64,000 nucleotides of DNA from Alcaligenaceae bacterium (GTDB lineage: Bacteria > Pseudomonadota > Gammaproteobacteria > Burkholderiales > Burkholderiaceae_B). The notes under the pieces were generated by a model. That model saw only the letters and a list, made by a program, of their open reading frames with translations. It ran no database searches and was not told where the DNA came from. Shown here piece after piece: positions 18,669-27,885 of this stretch (its first letter is position 1; every line of letters starts with the position of its first letter). Location of the stretch: contig JACCEP010000001.1 of assembly GCA_013416395.1 (NCBI GenBank), positions 186,001 through 250,000 of the forward strand. Direction: 5' to 3'. The translations under genes were made by a program, and so were the position numbers.

Positions 18669-18846
18669 TTTTAGGTTCTTGACACGGATCAAATTGAATG
18701 AAGATGCAACATTAACAGGCGTCAGAGAAATGAGCCACGACTTACTGAACCAATGCTTATAACCAAAAGAAATAATAAAATCATGCTAATTGGATAATCG
18801 GCTTAACCACTGCAGCCGACGAAGGGGTCGGAAGCCTGGAGGCCTG

Positions 18847-18916
18847 GGCGGTGCGCTACGAACAATGAGCTAAGAGCCATGAGCTATGGACTGCCGACTA
18901 CCGACCGCCAAGAGGG
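18847..18916. repeat. Degenerate tandem repeat, 14-bp period
   Basis: Five units of 14 bases start at 18847, 18861, 18875, 18889 and 18903. Each has a core near ATGAGCTA (GTGCGCTA, ATGAGCTA, ATGAGCTA, GCCGACTA, GCCAAGAG). The first three are the clearest. It lies in the 365-base gap 18669-19033 between the Bug gene and trmL; nothing else was recognised in that gap. Confidence 0.5.
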
Positions 18917-19033
18917 CCTGGCTTCCATGATGTAACGAACAAGTGTGCGTCTGGCACGGGCCACCTTGCGCCGGCAGCCTCGCGCCAAACACGGTTCAGA
19001 TTTCGTGATGGCACAGGCTTGTGGTGCAAACAC

Positions 19034-19504
19034 CTATACGGAGCCGGCGTAATCGGCCTGACGCCACGCTTCGAATAGTGTTACGGCGACGGCATTGGAT
19101 AGATTAAGGCTGCGCTGCTGCGGCACCATGGGCAGGCGCAGGCGTTGCCCGGGCGCAAACAACGCAAGCTGCTCAGCCGATAAGCCCGCCGTTTCACGAC
19201 CAAACACAAACACATCACCCGGCTGCAGCGGTGTTTCGCCCAGACGCTGCTCTGCTTTGGTGGTGAGCGCAAAACAGCGCTCAGACGGCACACCCAGGCT
19301 GCTGAGCGCGGCCTCCAGCGACTCATGCACCTGCAGCCTTGCCCACTCGTGGTAGTCAAGCCCCGCCCGCTTGAGCTTTTTGTCATCAAGCTCAAAGCCC
19401 AATGGCTTGACCAGGTGCAGATAGGCCCCGGTATTGGCAGCCAGACGTATGACGTTACCAGTATTCGGCGGGATTTCAGGTGAAACCAGAACAATATGAA
19501 ACAT
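19034..19504 (-). CDS. trmL: tRNA (cytidine/uridine-34 2'-O)-methyltransferase TrmL
   Basis: A 156-residue SPOUT methyltransferase with the knot motifs PPNTGNVIRLAANTG, FGRETAGL and LNLSNAVAVTLFEAWRQ. It methylates the wobble ribose of tRNA-Leu isoacceptors. Length and motifs are standard. It lies 11 bases after comF on the same strand. In relatives it is usually near gpsA; here an accessory block separates them. Confidence 0.94.
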   Translation of the reverse strand: MFHIVLVSPEIPPNTGNVIRLAANTGAYLHLVKPLGFELDDKKLKRAGLDYHEWARLQVHESLEAALSSLGVPSERCFALTTKAEQRLGETPLQPGDVFVFGRETAGLSAEQLALFAPGQRLRLPMVPQQRSLNLSNAVAVTLFEAWRQADYAGSV

Positions 19505-19515
19505 GGGTAATCCAG

Positions 19516-20364
19516 TTATTCTAAGCGTGCAGGTGGGCGAGGCGTGCGGGCAAGCGCCAGGCCATATACGGTTGCCGCGCCAGCGCGCTTGAGCAGCGCC
19601 GCAATCGCGTGCAACGTGCTGCCCGTGGTGATGACATCGTCAACCACGGCAATGTCGGCGTGTGGCACGCTGATCGGGCAGCAGTATAAATGCTGCACGC
19701 CGCGCATGCGCTCAAGCTTGGGTAAATAAGCCTGGCGAACGCCTTCGCGGCTACGTTGCAGCAACGAAGGCTTGCATGCAAGGCCGAGATCGCGGGCCAG
19801 ATAACGAGCAACTTCGGCGGCGGGGTTAAAACCACGCCGACGGATGGCGGCACGGCTAGACGGTACCGGCACCAGTATTGTAGAGCGAGGTAGTGGTGGC
19901 GCTGCAGTGCGCACGGCATCTGCCAACAGCCCCGCCAGCATGGGTGCGTCAACAAAACAGCCACGCTTGAAGCGCTGGATCAGCAGATCACCCGGGTTGT
20001 CATAGTCGAACGCCGCAATAACCCGATCAAAGGCCGGGCGACGCGCCTGACAGTCGGGGCAACTTCCGTCTGGGTTCAGGGCCAGCGCGCATACGGCACA
20101 GCGCGAAGTCGTCGCGTCGCGCAGCGAGTCAAGTACATCTGTTTCGCACTGCTGACACAGCCTGCCACCGCGCGACGTGCACTGACACAGGCTGCATTCG
20201 GTGGGGATGCTAGAAATGATGCGCCGCCAGGCCCGGTACAAATAGGCGTCTGCAGGCAGTGCGTGGCTGCTGCCTGGCTCACCAGGCATGACGGGAAACC
20301 GGCCGGGCATAGCCCGGTCAGCAAGGCGGCGTGCGCATTCGCGCAAGACAGTAAGATGGGCCAT
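19516..20364 (-). CDS. comF: ComF-family phosphoribosyltransferase-like protein
   Basis: A 282-residue protein. An N-terminal zinc region has four CxxC-type pairs (CSLCQC, CQQC, CAVC, CPDC). The C-terminal type I phosphoribosyltransferase domain carries the PRPP motif VVDDVITTGST and FNPAAEVARYLA. ComF proteins are needed for DNA uptake in competent bacteria; their biochemical role in other bacteria is not settled. dprA elsewhere in the window (28548) is another competence-type gene. It is divergent from the methyltransferase gene. Confidence 0.9.
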   Translation of the reverse strand: MAHLTVLRECARRLADRAMPGRFPVMPGEPGSSHALPADAYLYRAWRRIISSIPTECSLCQCTSRGGRLCQQCETDVLDSLRDATTSRCAVCALALNPDGSCPDCQARRPAFDRVIAAFDYDNPGDLLIQRFKRGCFVDAPMLAGLLADAVRTAAPPLPRSTILVPVPSSRAAIRRRGFNPAAEVARYLARDLGLACKPSLLQRSREGVRQAYLPKLERMRGVQHLYCCPISVPHADIAVVDDVITTGSTLHAIAALLKRAGAATVYGLALARTPRPPARLE

Positions 20365-20443
20365 AATAAGCGTTTTGCCAAGGCGAGCCAGCCGTTATCT
20401 GAACACATCATGTGTCAGTGGCACCATCCCTTTGTAGTCATAC

Positions 20444-21388
20444 ATGTCACTACCACCCTCTTTACCCATCGATCCGCGCCACGTCAATCTGCAATTTAGT
20501 CGGCGCCGGCCGCTGGATGCCGCCCAGTTTCTGTACGGAGAAATCGCACAGCGCATGCTGCAGCGGCTAAGTTATATACGTCTTACACCTACCTGCGTAC
20601 TCGATGCGGGTTGTGGGGCCGGGCATGCTATTGAGCCCCTGCGCGCACGCTATCCGGGCATGGACTACACCGGCCTTGATGCCTGCGCCCCCTTGCTTGA
20701 GGTTGCGCGTGAGCGGTATGAAACCAGGCCTAGCTTCTGGCAGAAACTGCGCAACAAGCCCACGCTGCCCGTGCATTTTATGCAGGCAGATCTGGCTGAC
20801 ACCGGGCTACCCTCAGAACATACTGATCTGGTCTGGTCAAATATGGCCTTGCACTGGCATGCCGAGCCCCACCGCGTGCTGGCAGAATGGCGCCGCATTC
20901 TGCGCCCAGGTGGTCTGGCCATGTATTCGTGCCTGGGCCCAGGCTCATTAATTGAGCTGCGCCAGGCGGTTACCGACGCGCACGTTGACACCACGGCAAT
21001 GGAATTCGTCGACATGCACGATTTTGGCGACCTCATGCTGGTAAACGGCTTTGCCGACCCCGTCATGGATCAAGAAATTATCACCCTGACGTACCGCACA
21101 CCCGAAAAACTGCTAGAAGACATTAAAGCTTTGGGCGGCAACGCCAGCGCCAACCGCCGCAAGGGGCTGGCAGGGCGAAAATGGAAACAGCGCCTGCTTG
21201 ACGCACTAAATGCGCGGCGCAATCTGGACGGCACCATACACCTTACCCTTGAGGTCGCATATGGCCATGCTTGGCGTACCGATGCCAAATTTACGCCATT
21301 TGGCGGGGCAGACGGTTCAGCAGGGTCGAAAGGCCGCAAAGGCCCGGATGGCCCAACAGTGCGGCCACGCGACGCCGACAGCAACTAA
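20444..21388 (+). CDS. SAM-dependent methyltransferase, BioC-like
   Basis: A 314-residue class I methyltransferase. Motif I is VLDAGCGAG, motif II has YTGLDACAPLL, and the post-motif region has ADLADTGLPSEHTDLVWSNMALHWHAEPHRVLAEWRRILRPGG split over residues 115-160. This layout is typical of BioC (malonyl-ACP O-methyltransferase in biotin synthesis) and relatives. No other bio gene is adjacent, so the biotin role is uncertain. The Gly/Lys-rich C-terminal tail is probably disordered. Confidence 0.78.
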   Translation: MSLPPSLPIDPRHVNLQFSRRRPLDAAQFLYGEIAQRMLQRLSYIRLTPTCVLDAGCGAGHAIEPLRARYPGMDYTGLDACAPLLEVARERYETRPSFWQKLRNKPTLPVHFMQADLADTGLPSEHTDLVWSNMALHWHAEPHRVLAEWRRILRPGGLAMYSCLGPGSLIELRQAVTDAHVDTTAMEFVDMHDFGDLMLVNGFADPVMDQEIITLTYRTPEKLLEDIKALGGNASANRRKGLAGRKWKQRLLDALNARRNLDGTIHLTLEVAYGHAWRTDAKFTPFGGADGSAGSKGRKGPDGPTVRPRDADSN

Positions 21389-21467
21389 GAAAACGGGCCG
21401 GCCGACACGCCAACCCACCATGTTGCTGTTATGTTTCGCCCACCCACGAACCGCCGCAGCAGAACAC

Positions 21468-21486
21468 AGGCACCATGATGGCGCCT
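21468..21486. terminator. Candidate bidirectional terminator hairpin between convergent genes
   Basis: AGGCACC and GGCGCCT form a 7-bp stem with one mismatch around the loop ATGAT, between the convergent methyltransferase and ntrX genes. There is no strong T-run on either side, so this is a weak call. Confidence 0.35.
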
Positions 21487-21552
21487 GTTATTGCAGCCCC
21501 CGATGACAGCGCGGCGAGCGGCACACGCGCTTATATACAGGCCATTATCGCG

Positions 21553-22248
21553 CTATTGATTGGTATTGCGCTTGCGCGAAGAGTCAATGCCAAGCTGCTT
21601 GAGTTTGCGATAAAGATGTGTACGCTCAAGCCCGGTTTTTTCGGACACCCTGGTCATGCTGTGGTTTTCACGCCCCAGGTGGTATTCGAAATAAATGCGC
21701 TCGAATTCATCGCGCGCCTCGCGCAGCGGCTGGTCAAGCGGAATACTGCCCAACCTGGAGTTATCGACCTCAGCCACCGGTTCTGTATGACCAGCACTGA
21801 TGGGCGTGGTGGTTAGCGGCTGGTTAACGCCGGTGCTACGCTGATCAGGGATGGAAACCGTGCTCGCTGCCATGGGCGACACCACCGGGCGCGCCAGCGC
21901 ACTGGAGATGGTTTTAAGCAGCTTTTGCAAGGTAATGGGCTTTTCGAGGAAGTCTACAGCGCCAATGCGCGTAGCCTCGACCGCAGTGTCAACCGTGGCA
22001 TGCCCACTCATCATGACAACCGGCATGTCGAGCAAGCCTTGAGAGTTCCATTCTTTAAGCAAGCTGACCCCGTCTGTGTCGGGCATCCAGATGTCCAACA
22101 GCACAAGATCAGGACGCGATCGCAAGCGTGCTGCACGCGCCTGCGCGGCGTTCTCGGCCAGCTCTACCGTATGACCTTCGTCGTACAGAATTTCTGACAA
22201 CAGCTCACGAATACCGATTTCATCATCAACAACCAGAATTCTGGCCAT
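21553..22248 (-). CDS. ntrX: NtrX-like response regulator lacking the AAA+ domain
   Basis: 231 residues: a receiver domain (phospho-acceptor Asp52 in LLDIWMPD, conserved MSGH and FLEKP), a Pro/Thr-rich linker of about 60 residues, and a Fis-type helix-turn-helix (about 195-225). The sigma-54-interacting AAA+ module of classical NtrX/NtrC is absent, so it cannot activate sigma-54 promoters by ATP hydrolysis. It lies 11 bases after the sensor kinase gene and is presumably its partner. I use ntrX by context; regulatory targets are unknown. Confidence 0.82.
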   Translation of the reverse strand: MARILVVDDEIGIRELLSEILYDEGHTVELAENAAQARAARLRSRPDLVLLDIWMPDTDGVSLLKEWNSQGLLDMPVVMMSGHATVDTAVEATRIGAVDFLEKPITLQKLLKTISSALARPVVSPMAASTVSIPDQRSTGVNQPLTTTPISAGHTEPVAEVDNSRLGSIPLDQPLREARDEFERIYFEYHLGRENHSMTRVSEKTGLERTHLYRKLKQLGIDSSRKRNTNQ

Positions 22249-22259
22249 ATGGCATCACC

Positions 22260-24647
22260 CTATCTATTTTTCGCATTATCGTACCCCTGCGTTTGTTCGT
22301 CCAGCGAAGAGCCTGTATCGGCAAGCCGTGTAAAGAGAATAGAGACTCGCGCCCCCCCTTCACGACGGTTTGAAATGTCGATACGCCCTCCGTGCTCCTC
22401 GACAATTTTTTTAACTATAGCAAGACCGAGGCCTGTTCCGCTTGCTTTGGTGGTTACGTAGGGCTCGAATACCCTCGTTAACACTTGCGGCGCGAACCCG
22501 GAGCCGTTGTCGGCAACGGTTAGCCGTACCGCCAGCAAGCTGGATTCATCCTCGCCTTTCGAGTGAGTTAGTGTCGTACTTACATACACGTACGCCTCGT
22601 CAGCCGGTCGGTCTTGTGTCGCTGCGTCACGCGCATTGGCAAGCAGATTATGAATGATCTGGCGCAATTGTGTCAGATCGCCCAATACCAACGGCAGCGC
22701 TTCGTCCAAATGAGGCTCAATGTGCACGCTCTGGCCGTGGTCGCGTGCCATGCCGCCCACGGGATCCCACCCATAAAGCGCCAGCACATCGGACACCAGT
22801 GCATTGAGGTCAACAGGCAGCATTTGCGCTGGCGGCGTGCGCGCATACTCGCGGAAGTCATCGACCATCTGCTTCAGTGACGCGACCTGATTAACGATGG
22901 TATTGGTAGATCGCACAAGCATGGCCCTGTCATCCTCACCAAGGCGGTCGGCCAGCTTCATGGCCAGGCGTTCGGCCGAAAGCTGTATGGGCGTTAGCGG
23001 GTTTTTGATCTCATGTGCCAATCGTCTGGCAACCTCACCCCAGGCCACGGTACGGTTGGCCGAAATAACCTCGCTGATGTCATCAAACACCACCAGGTAG
23101 CCTGTGCCACGCCCGTCTACCGTAAGGTGCGTGCCGCGCGCCAGCAATGTGACCACATGCTTTTTGCTTTCGTTGTCAGTGGCGACATCGCGCTCAAGCT
23201 CAAATTGTTGCTGCCAGAAATGGCGCTCTGAGCCTACGGCAGCATGGGCGGCAAACGCTCGACGTATAAGTTGCGATAAATCGAAGGCGCCGTCAACGGT
23301 CTCAAGCGGACGGCCTTTCACCGAGCGCAGATCAACATGAAGAATATCTTGCGCTCCCTGATTGAACAGGGTTACACGGAAGGTTTCGTCGAACACCAGC
23401 ACGCCTGACGACATGTGGCTCAGGACTGATTCAAGATAAACGTTGGAGCGCTCGATTTGCTGCCGGTTGTTTTCGACCATTTGACGGGCTTCGTCGAGCT
23501 GTCGCGTCATCGCATTGAATGAACGCGTAAGCTGCCCCACTTCGTCTTTTTCGGGCGGCTCAGGCAGTGGCCGGTAGTCGCCCACGCCCACAGCCTGTGT
23601 ACCCGCCGCCAGTGTCAGCAAGGGGCGGACCAGTCGGCGTGACACCGACAGGGCAACCACCATGGCCGCGAACACGGCAAGAATGAGGCCTAACGTTAGC
23701 GTAATACCGTACAGCTTGCGCAGCCCAAGCCGGGAGAGCGCCAGTTCTTGATAATCGCGAAAGCCCTGCTGTACTTGGTTGGCATTACGGGCGATTTGCT
23801 CTGGCACAGCCTCTATAACCTGCAGCCAGCGCGTGTCTGTCGACACCCCCAAATTGGCCACAAGCCGATCAGGCGTATCTATGGGCACGACAACACGAAG
23901 GTGCAGACCTGTGGACGCCGGCCCGTCGGAGTCTGCAGGTTCAGGGTTTTCGTCAGCCTCGGCAGCCGCATAGGTGCCTGAAACGCGCAACTGGTTCAGT
24001 ACACTGGAGGGAGGCATGTCGGGCAGCAACTGGCCATAGGCGGATGACGAAAACGCCACCAGACGACCATTTCCGGTAAATGCCATGGCCTCTGAAACCC
24101 CACTGCTTTCGCGCAGCTGCGTAATAACCAGTGCCATCTCGGCGTCGCTCGACTTGCCCAGACGCAGCGCCATTTCTCGAGCGCGCCCCTCGAGCTTGCC
24201 CAGCTGGGCGTCAAGGGCAGCACGACCCAGATTAAGCCCCGCCTCCAGCGCCGTGTCGACCCGCACGTTAAACCACGACTCGATGGAACGCGACATGAAC
24301 TGCACCGAGAGCAGGTAAATAATTGCGCCTGGCAATACCCCGATGAGGGCAAAGTAAAGCGCAAACCGCCCGGTCAGCCGGGCACCGAACTGCCGCTTGC
24401 GAATCTGATTGAGCAGGCGCGCGGCGAGCGCAACCACCCAAGTAACCAGCGCCACAGCCAGCACGGCATTGAGCAGGAGCAAGGTGTCGTACTGCTGCGC
24501 GTAACGCGAGGCGTTGCCGGTCGACCACACCAGCATGACCAGCAGAGCCAGCGCGCTACAGCCCGCGACAACAAGCGCAATACGTAGAGCCCAACGCACT
24601 AGTGCTGGAGCTCGTCGACGGAGATCGAAAAGGTGAAGTTTTTCCAT
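22260..24647 (-). CDS. ntrY: NtrY-like sensor histidine kinase
   Basis: A 795-residue membrane kinase: N-terminal transmembrane helices (about 18-40, 54-80 and 92-115), a periplasmic sensor region (about 116-310), another helix (about 312-336), HAMP (about 336-390), PAS (about 400-510) and a HisKA domain with phospho-acceptor His545 in ARRLAHEIKNPL. The HATPase domain has the N box (HNLLANARDA, 666-675), DNGSGFAP (713) and GTGLGLAIV (737). The layout matches NtrY, linked to nitrogen or redox sensing in other proteobacteria. It overlaps the upstream DUF4390 gene by 49 bases and precedes ntrX. Confidence 0.9.
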   Translation of the reverse strand: MEKLHLFDLRRRAPALVRWALRIALVVAGCSALALLVMLVWSTGNASRYAQQYDTLLLLNAVLAVALVTWVVALAARLLNQIRKRQFGARLTGRFALYFALIGVLPGAIIYLLSVQFMSRSIESWFNVRVDTALEAGLNLGRAALDAQLGKLEGRAREMALRLGKSSDAEMALVITQLRESSGVSEAMAFTGNGRLVAFSSSAYGQLLPDMPPSSVLNQLRVSGTYAAAEADENPEPADSDGPASTGLHLRVVVPIDTPDRLVANLGVSTDTRWLQVIEAVPEQIARNANQVQQGFRDYQELALSRLGLRKLYGITLTLGLILAVFAAMVVALSVSRRLVRPLLTLAAGTQAVGVGDYRPLPEPPEKDEVGQLTRSFNAMTRQLDEARQMVENNRQQIERSNVYLESVLSHMSSGVLVFDETFRVTLFNQGAQDILHVDLRSVKGRPLETVDGAFDLSQLIRRAFAAHAAVGSERHFWQQQFELERDVATDNESKKHVVTLLARGTHLTVDGRGTGYLVVFDDISEVISANRTVAWGEVARRLAHEIKNPLTPIQLSAERLAMKLADRLGEDDRAMLVRSTNTIVNQVASLKQMVDDFREYARTPPAQMLPVDLNALVSDVLALYGWDPVGGMARDHGQSVHIEPHLDEALPLVLGDLTQLRQIIHNLLANARDAATQDRPADEAYVYVSTTLTHSKGEDESSLLAVRLTVADNGSGFAPQVLTRVFEPYVTTKASGTGLGLAIVKKIVEEHGGRIDISNRREGGARVSILFTRLADTGSSLDEQTQGYDNAKNR

Positions 24648-25192
24648 GGAGTGGCCAGTGACCAGGCACTACTGTTAAAGGCATCTATCTGGAACGGACG
24701 CGCCAGCATCGACGTATCCAGACGCAAGCGTATGCGGCCTTGGTATTCTTTTCCGACCTCGAGGTCGGCGGTATCGGCAACCGCCCAGCCACGGATGTGC
24801 CGCACCACCGACAGCGCGTCATCGAGCGACGATTCAGGAAGAGAGAGCTCGCCCGATCCGGCGCGCCATTGCCGCGTAAGCGCGTTATACACAATACGCC
24901 AGGTAACTTGCTCGTCGACAACGGTTTTATCAAACCACCACCAGCGTCCGGTAACGATTTTGAGATCGGCGGTGAAATAAATGGGCACGCCTCGCGCCGC
25001 CACATTGCGCAGATCGCCGGTTACGTCGAAGTCGATATCAGCATTTATATAAAGCTTGCCGTCTTCAACAACCGGCTCGACCCGCACGACCTGCTCGCCC
25101 TGTTCGCCCTTTTCGCTTTGCGACGGGCCATCAGCGCCTGCATAAGTCGCCACGCACAGCGTAAGCAAGACGGAAAGCAATAGTCGCAGCAT
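24599..25192 (-). CDS. DUF4390-domain exported protein
   Basis: A 197-residue protein with a clear signal peptide (LRLLLSVLLTLCVATYAGA) and a DUF4390-like domain containing NADIDFDVTGDLRNVAARGVPIYF split around residue 55 and RQWRAGSGELSLPE. Function is unknown. In Burkholderiales it typically lies between rsmB and ntrY, as here, and may work with that kinase in the periplasm. The start is the ATG at 25192; a TTG one codon upstream is also in frame. Its 3' end overlaps ntrY by 49 bases. Confidence 0.82.
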   Translation of the reverse strand: MLRLLLSVLLTLCVATYAGADGPSQSEKGEQGEQVVRVEPVVEDGKLYINADIDFDVTGDLRNVAARGVPIYFTADLKIVTGRWWWFDKTVVDEQVTWRIVYNALTRQWRAGSGELSLPESSLDDALSVVRHIRGWAVADTADLEVGKEYQGRIRLRLDTSMLARPFQIDAFNSSAWSLATPWKNFTFSISVDELQH

Positions 25193-25242
25193 CAACTAAT
25201 CACCAAAAGGCTAAATGGGGCCAAACCGCTATTTTTGACGAG

Positions 25243-26601
25243 TCAGGCCTGCTTGGCAAACAAGGCATAAAAAAAGCCGTCATGTGCAACCCCTGTGCCA
25301 TCATTAAGCGGTAATAGTTGGCCAGGCGCCGACAAACGTACAGCATCGGAATGATGCTGTACAAACCAGGCGGCCTGCAGCTCGCCTTCTTCGGGAAAAA
25401 TGGAACATGTTGCGTAAAGCATATGACCGCCCACCTTGACAGTGTGCCACAGAGCACTGGCAATGGTGCGCTGCAAGGTGACGGTTCGTGCGATATCGGC
25501 TTCTCGGCGCAGCCAGCGTATGTCGGGATGCCTGCGCACAACACCGGACGCGGTGCAAGGCACATCGGCCAGTACGGCATCAAACGGTGTGCCATCCCAC
25601 CACGACGAAAGATCGGCGGCATCGGCGCATCGCACATCGACACGGCCCTGCGCGTCCAGGCCCAGCCGCGTGAGCGTAAGCGACACCTTTTCAAGACGCT
25701 GAGCGTCGGCGTCGAGCGCCGTCATGATAACGTCGGCGCGCTCAAGCATATGGGCCGTTTTTCCGCCCGGCGCAGCGCAGGCATCAAGCACACGCATGCC
25801 CGACTGCAGCGGCAACAACCTGGCCGCCTGTTGCGCCGCCAGATCTTGTACAGACCACCACCCCTCTTCAAAACCGGGTATGTCGTGCACCGGCTTGGGT
25901 TGCGTCAGCACCAGTGCATCGTGGCCAGCGTCAGCCGCCCCTATGCCGGCCGACGTGAGCGCACGCATGACGTCGCCCACCTCGGCACGGCGACGGTTAA
26001 TGCGCAAAACCATGGGCCCCGGAATATTCGCGGCCAATAACAAAGACTGCCATTGCGCTGGATAAGCACGGCGCAAACGCTTCACCCACCAGTGTGGATG
26101 GTTGTACAAGGCTTCGGGCTGATGTTCAATACGCTCAAGCAAGCCCGGCCGTTCACGCAAAAAGGTGCGCAGCACCCCATTTAACAAGGCCTTGTAGGGC
26201 TTGAGCTGCCGTTGCCCGCCTGCCGCCGTAACTGCCTGATCAACCACCGTATGGGGGGCATAAATCGGCGTATAACGGCGTTCAGGCGCGTCAGCAGCAG
26301 CCTCGTGCTGAAAGTGCACGGCGGCGTCGAGCAGGGCCAGCGACGTAAGCAGCAAGGCGTCAAACAAGGGGTTGGGTGGCGTGCGCTTGACCAGTTCAGA
26401 CCGAAAAGCCTTTGCCCGCCCTAACTGTCGCATGACATGAAAAGACACGGCTTGTGCGGGCGCGCGCAGCGTGGCGGGGGTGTCAGCCAGGCTGTCCGAC
26501 AACGACCGGCCGTCCAGCACCGCATGCACATTGCGGGCGCTGGCCAGGATGATGTCGGAGAGCGCGGCACTGCGAGATGAACCGGGAGAAGGGTCGGACA
26601 C
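25243..26601 (-). CDS. rsmB: 16S rRNA (cytosine967-C5)-methyltransferase RsmB
   Basis: About 452 residues: an N-terminal NusB-like RNA-binding domain (about 15-150) and a C-terminal SAM methyltransferase domain with DACAAPGGKTAHM, DVPCTASGVVRRHPDIRW (Cys) and YATCSIFPEE (catalytic Cys). It methylates C967 of 16S rRNA. I prefer the GTG at 26601, before SDPSPGSSRS, because family proteins begin close to the NusB domain. The frame is open to an ATG at 26706, which would overlap fmt by 19 bases and add a 35-residue atypical leader. It is downstream of fmt in the usual order. Confidence 0.9.
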   Translation of the reverse strand: MSDPSPGSSRSAALSDIILASARNVHAVLDGRSLSDSLADTPATLRAPAQAVSFHVMRQLGRAKAFRSELVKRTPPNPLFDALLLTSLALLDAAVHFQHEAAADAPERRYTPIYAPHTVVDQAVTAAGGQRQLKPYKALLNGVLRTFLRERPGLLERIEHQPEALYNHPHWWVKRLRRAYPAQWQSLLLAANIPGPMVLRINRRRAEVGDVMRALTSAGIGAADAGHDALVLTQPKPVHDIPGFEEGWWSVQDLAAQQAARLLPLQSGMRVLDACAAPGGKTAHMLERADVIMTALDADAQRLEKVSLTLTRLGLDAQGRVDVRCADAADLSSWWDGTPFDAVLADVPCTASGVVRRHPDIRWLRREADIARTVTLQRTIASALWHTVKVGGHMLYATCSIFPEEGELQAAWFVQHHSDAVRLSAPGQLLPLNDGTGVAHDGFFYALFAKQA

Positions 26602-26687
26602 GGGAAACCTGAAAAAAATATGTGGGTCCTGCACTTTATCATTTGCAGGCACTGCAGGGCACGCGCTATGCAACGCGTAAACCATCT

Positions 26688-27785
26688 TCAAGGCCGATGT
26701 TGCCAACCCTGCACGAATACACTGGCGGGCTGACGCTTACCACCGGCCTTCTGAAGCTCCAGCAGGCGCAACAGGCCATCAGCCGTGACGATGTCAATGC
26801 CATCAGGCCCGGCATGCGCCACGCTGCCCGGCGTCGCGCTTTCATTTGTGGCGGCCCCGGAGCAAGAGGCTGCCTCGGCTGTTCCTGCTGTTCCTGCTGT
26901 TCCTGCTGTTCCTGCTACTCCTGCCGCCACGTCAGCAACAGGGTCTGCAGATGTGGTGGCTGATGAGGACGCAGCGTGAACCAGGTTAGCGTCGCGTGAA
27001 GCGTCTAGCGCCACAGCATTCCAAACCTTGACGGGCTCAGGGATGCCCGGCAGATGCAGCGTTGCACCCGGCACAGGATTAAACGCCCGGACTCGCCGTG
27101 CCAATTCTTGTGCGGGCCGTGAGACGTCGAGCGGCGATTCAAGCTTGCTCAGCTTGTCGGCGTACGTCACACCCTGCTGAGGTTGCGGGACGGCCACCAA
27201 TTTGCCGTGCGCCAGCGTCTGAACCGCTTCAACAATGGCCCGCGCGCCTTCGGCCGCCAGTTCATCGTGCAGTACAGCCGCCGTGTGTTGGTCAGAAATG
27301 GGGATTTCACGCCGCAAAAGCATGTCTCCGGTGTCCAGGCCTTGATCCATTTGCATAATGGTGATGCCTGTATGCGTATCGCCCGCCTCAATAGCGCGCT
27401 GAATAGGTGCAGCCCCGCGCCAGCGCGGTAACAGGCTGGCATGAATATTGAAGCAGCCGTACGTTGGCAGCGTGAGCACCCATGACGGCAAAATAAGGCC
27501 ATATGCAGCCACTACCATGAGGTCGGGGTGCGCTTCGCGTAGTGCCTGCTGTGCCAATATTGCATCGTCGGGATACTTGCCATCAAGCCGCAAACTGCGG
27601 GGCTGGCAAACAGGAATTGCCGCAGCAGTGGCAGCCTGCTTGACGGCGCTGGGCGTAAGCTTGAGGCCCCGACCAGAAGGACGATCGGGTTGCGTTAATA
27701 CCAGCGGTACCTCGTGGCCTGCGTCGAGCAGGGCACTGAGCGCTATCCGTGCGAATTCAGGCGTGCCTGCAAATACGATACGCAT
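26688..27785 (-). CDS. fmt: Methionyl-tRNA formyltransferase with low-complexity insertion
   Basis: A 365-residue enzyme that formylates initiator Met-tRNA. Catalytic and binding motifs are present: [15 protein letters not shown] (Asn113, His115), DTGDM (Asp151) and the N-terminal FAGTPEFA. The C-terminal tRNA-binding domain holds an Ala/Gly/Thr/Ser-rich insertion at about residues 262-322, making the protein about 50 residues longer than usual. The insertion includes an AGT tripeptide repeat encoded by 9-bp DNA repeats (26881-26916). It lies in def-fmt-rsmB order. No Shine-Dalgarno sequence is visible before the ATG; a terminator-like hairpin is there instead. Confidence 0.95.
   Translation of the reverse strand: MRIVFAGTPEFARIALSALLDAGHEVPLVLTQPDRPSGRGLKLTPSAVKQAATAAAIPVCQPRSLRLDGKYPDDAILAQQALREAHPDLMVVAAYGLILPSWVLTLPTYGCFNIHASLLPRWRGAAPIQRAIEAGDTHTGITIMQMDQGLDTGDMLLRREIPISDQHTAAVLHDELAAEGARAIVEAVQTLAHGKLVAVPQPQQGVTYADKLSKLESPLDVSRPAQELARRVRAFNPVPGATLHLPGIPEPVKVWNAVALDASRDANLVHAASSSATTSADPVADVAAGVAGTAGTAGTAGTAEAASCSGAATNESATPGSVAHAGPDGIDIVTADGLLRLLELQKAGGKRQPASVFVQGWQHRP
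26881..26925. repeat. In-frame 9-bp tandem repeat inside fmt
   Basis: Four perfect copies of GTTCCTGCT (26881-26916) plus a diverged fifth (26917-26925). On the coding strand they encode repeated Ala-Gly-Thr in the linker-like insertion of Fmt. The 9-base unit keeps frame, so copy-number change would alter length without breaking the gene. Confidence 0.9.
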
Positions 27786-27790
27786 AATAT

Positions 27791-27818
27791 AAAAACCGGT
27801 TCATGGTGATGAACCGGT
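27791..27818 (-). terminator. Terminator-like hairpin immediately upstream of fmt
   Basis: A perfect 10-bp inverted repeat (27795-27804 and 27809-27818, loop GGTG on the + strand). In the def-to-fmt direction it is followed by TTTTATATT and then the fmt ATG, only nine bases from the stem. It has the form of a Rho-independent terminator or attenuator and replaces the expected ribosome-binding site. Confidence 0.7.
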
Positions 27819-27885
27819 CATATTACCAAGCATGGACACGGGTGTGGGCCCAAACGGCTTGCGGCCAGGGCGGCACACGCCAGCG

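Noticed and set aside
21271-21816. 181-codon frame across the methyltransferase 3' end, the gap and ntrX
   Set aside because: It starts inside a real gene, overlaps ntrX on the other strand, and has no family-like sequence or ribosome-binding site.
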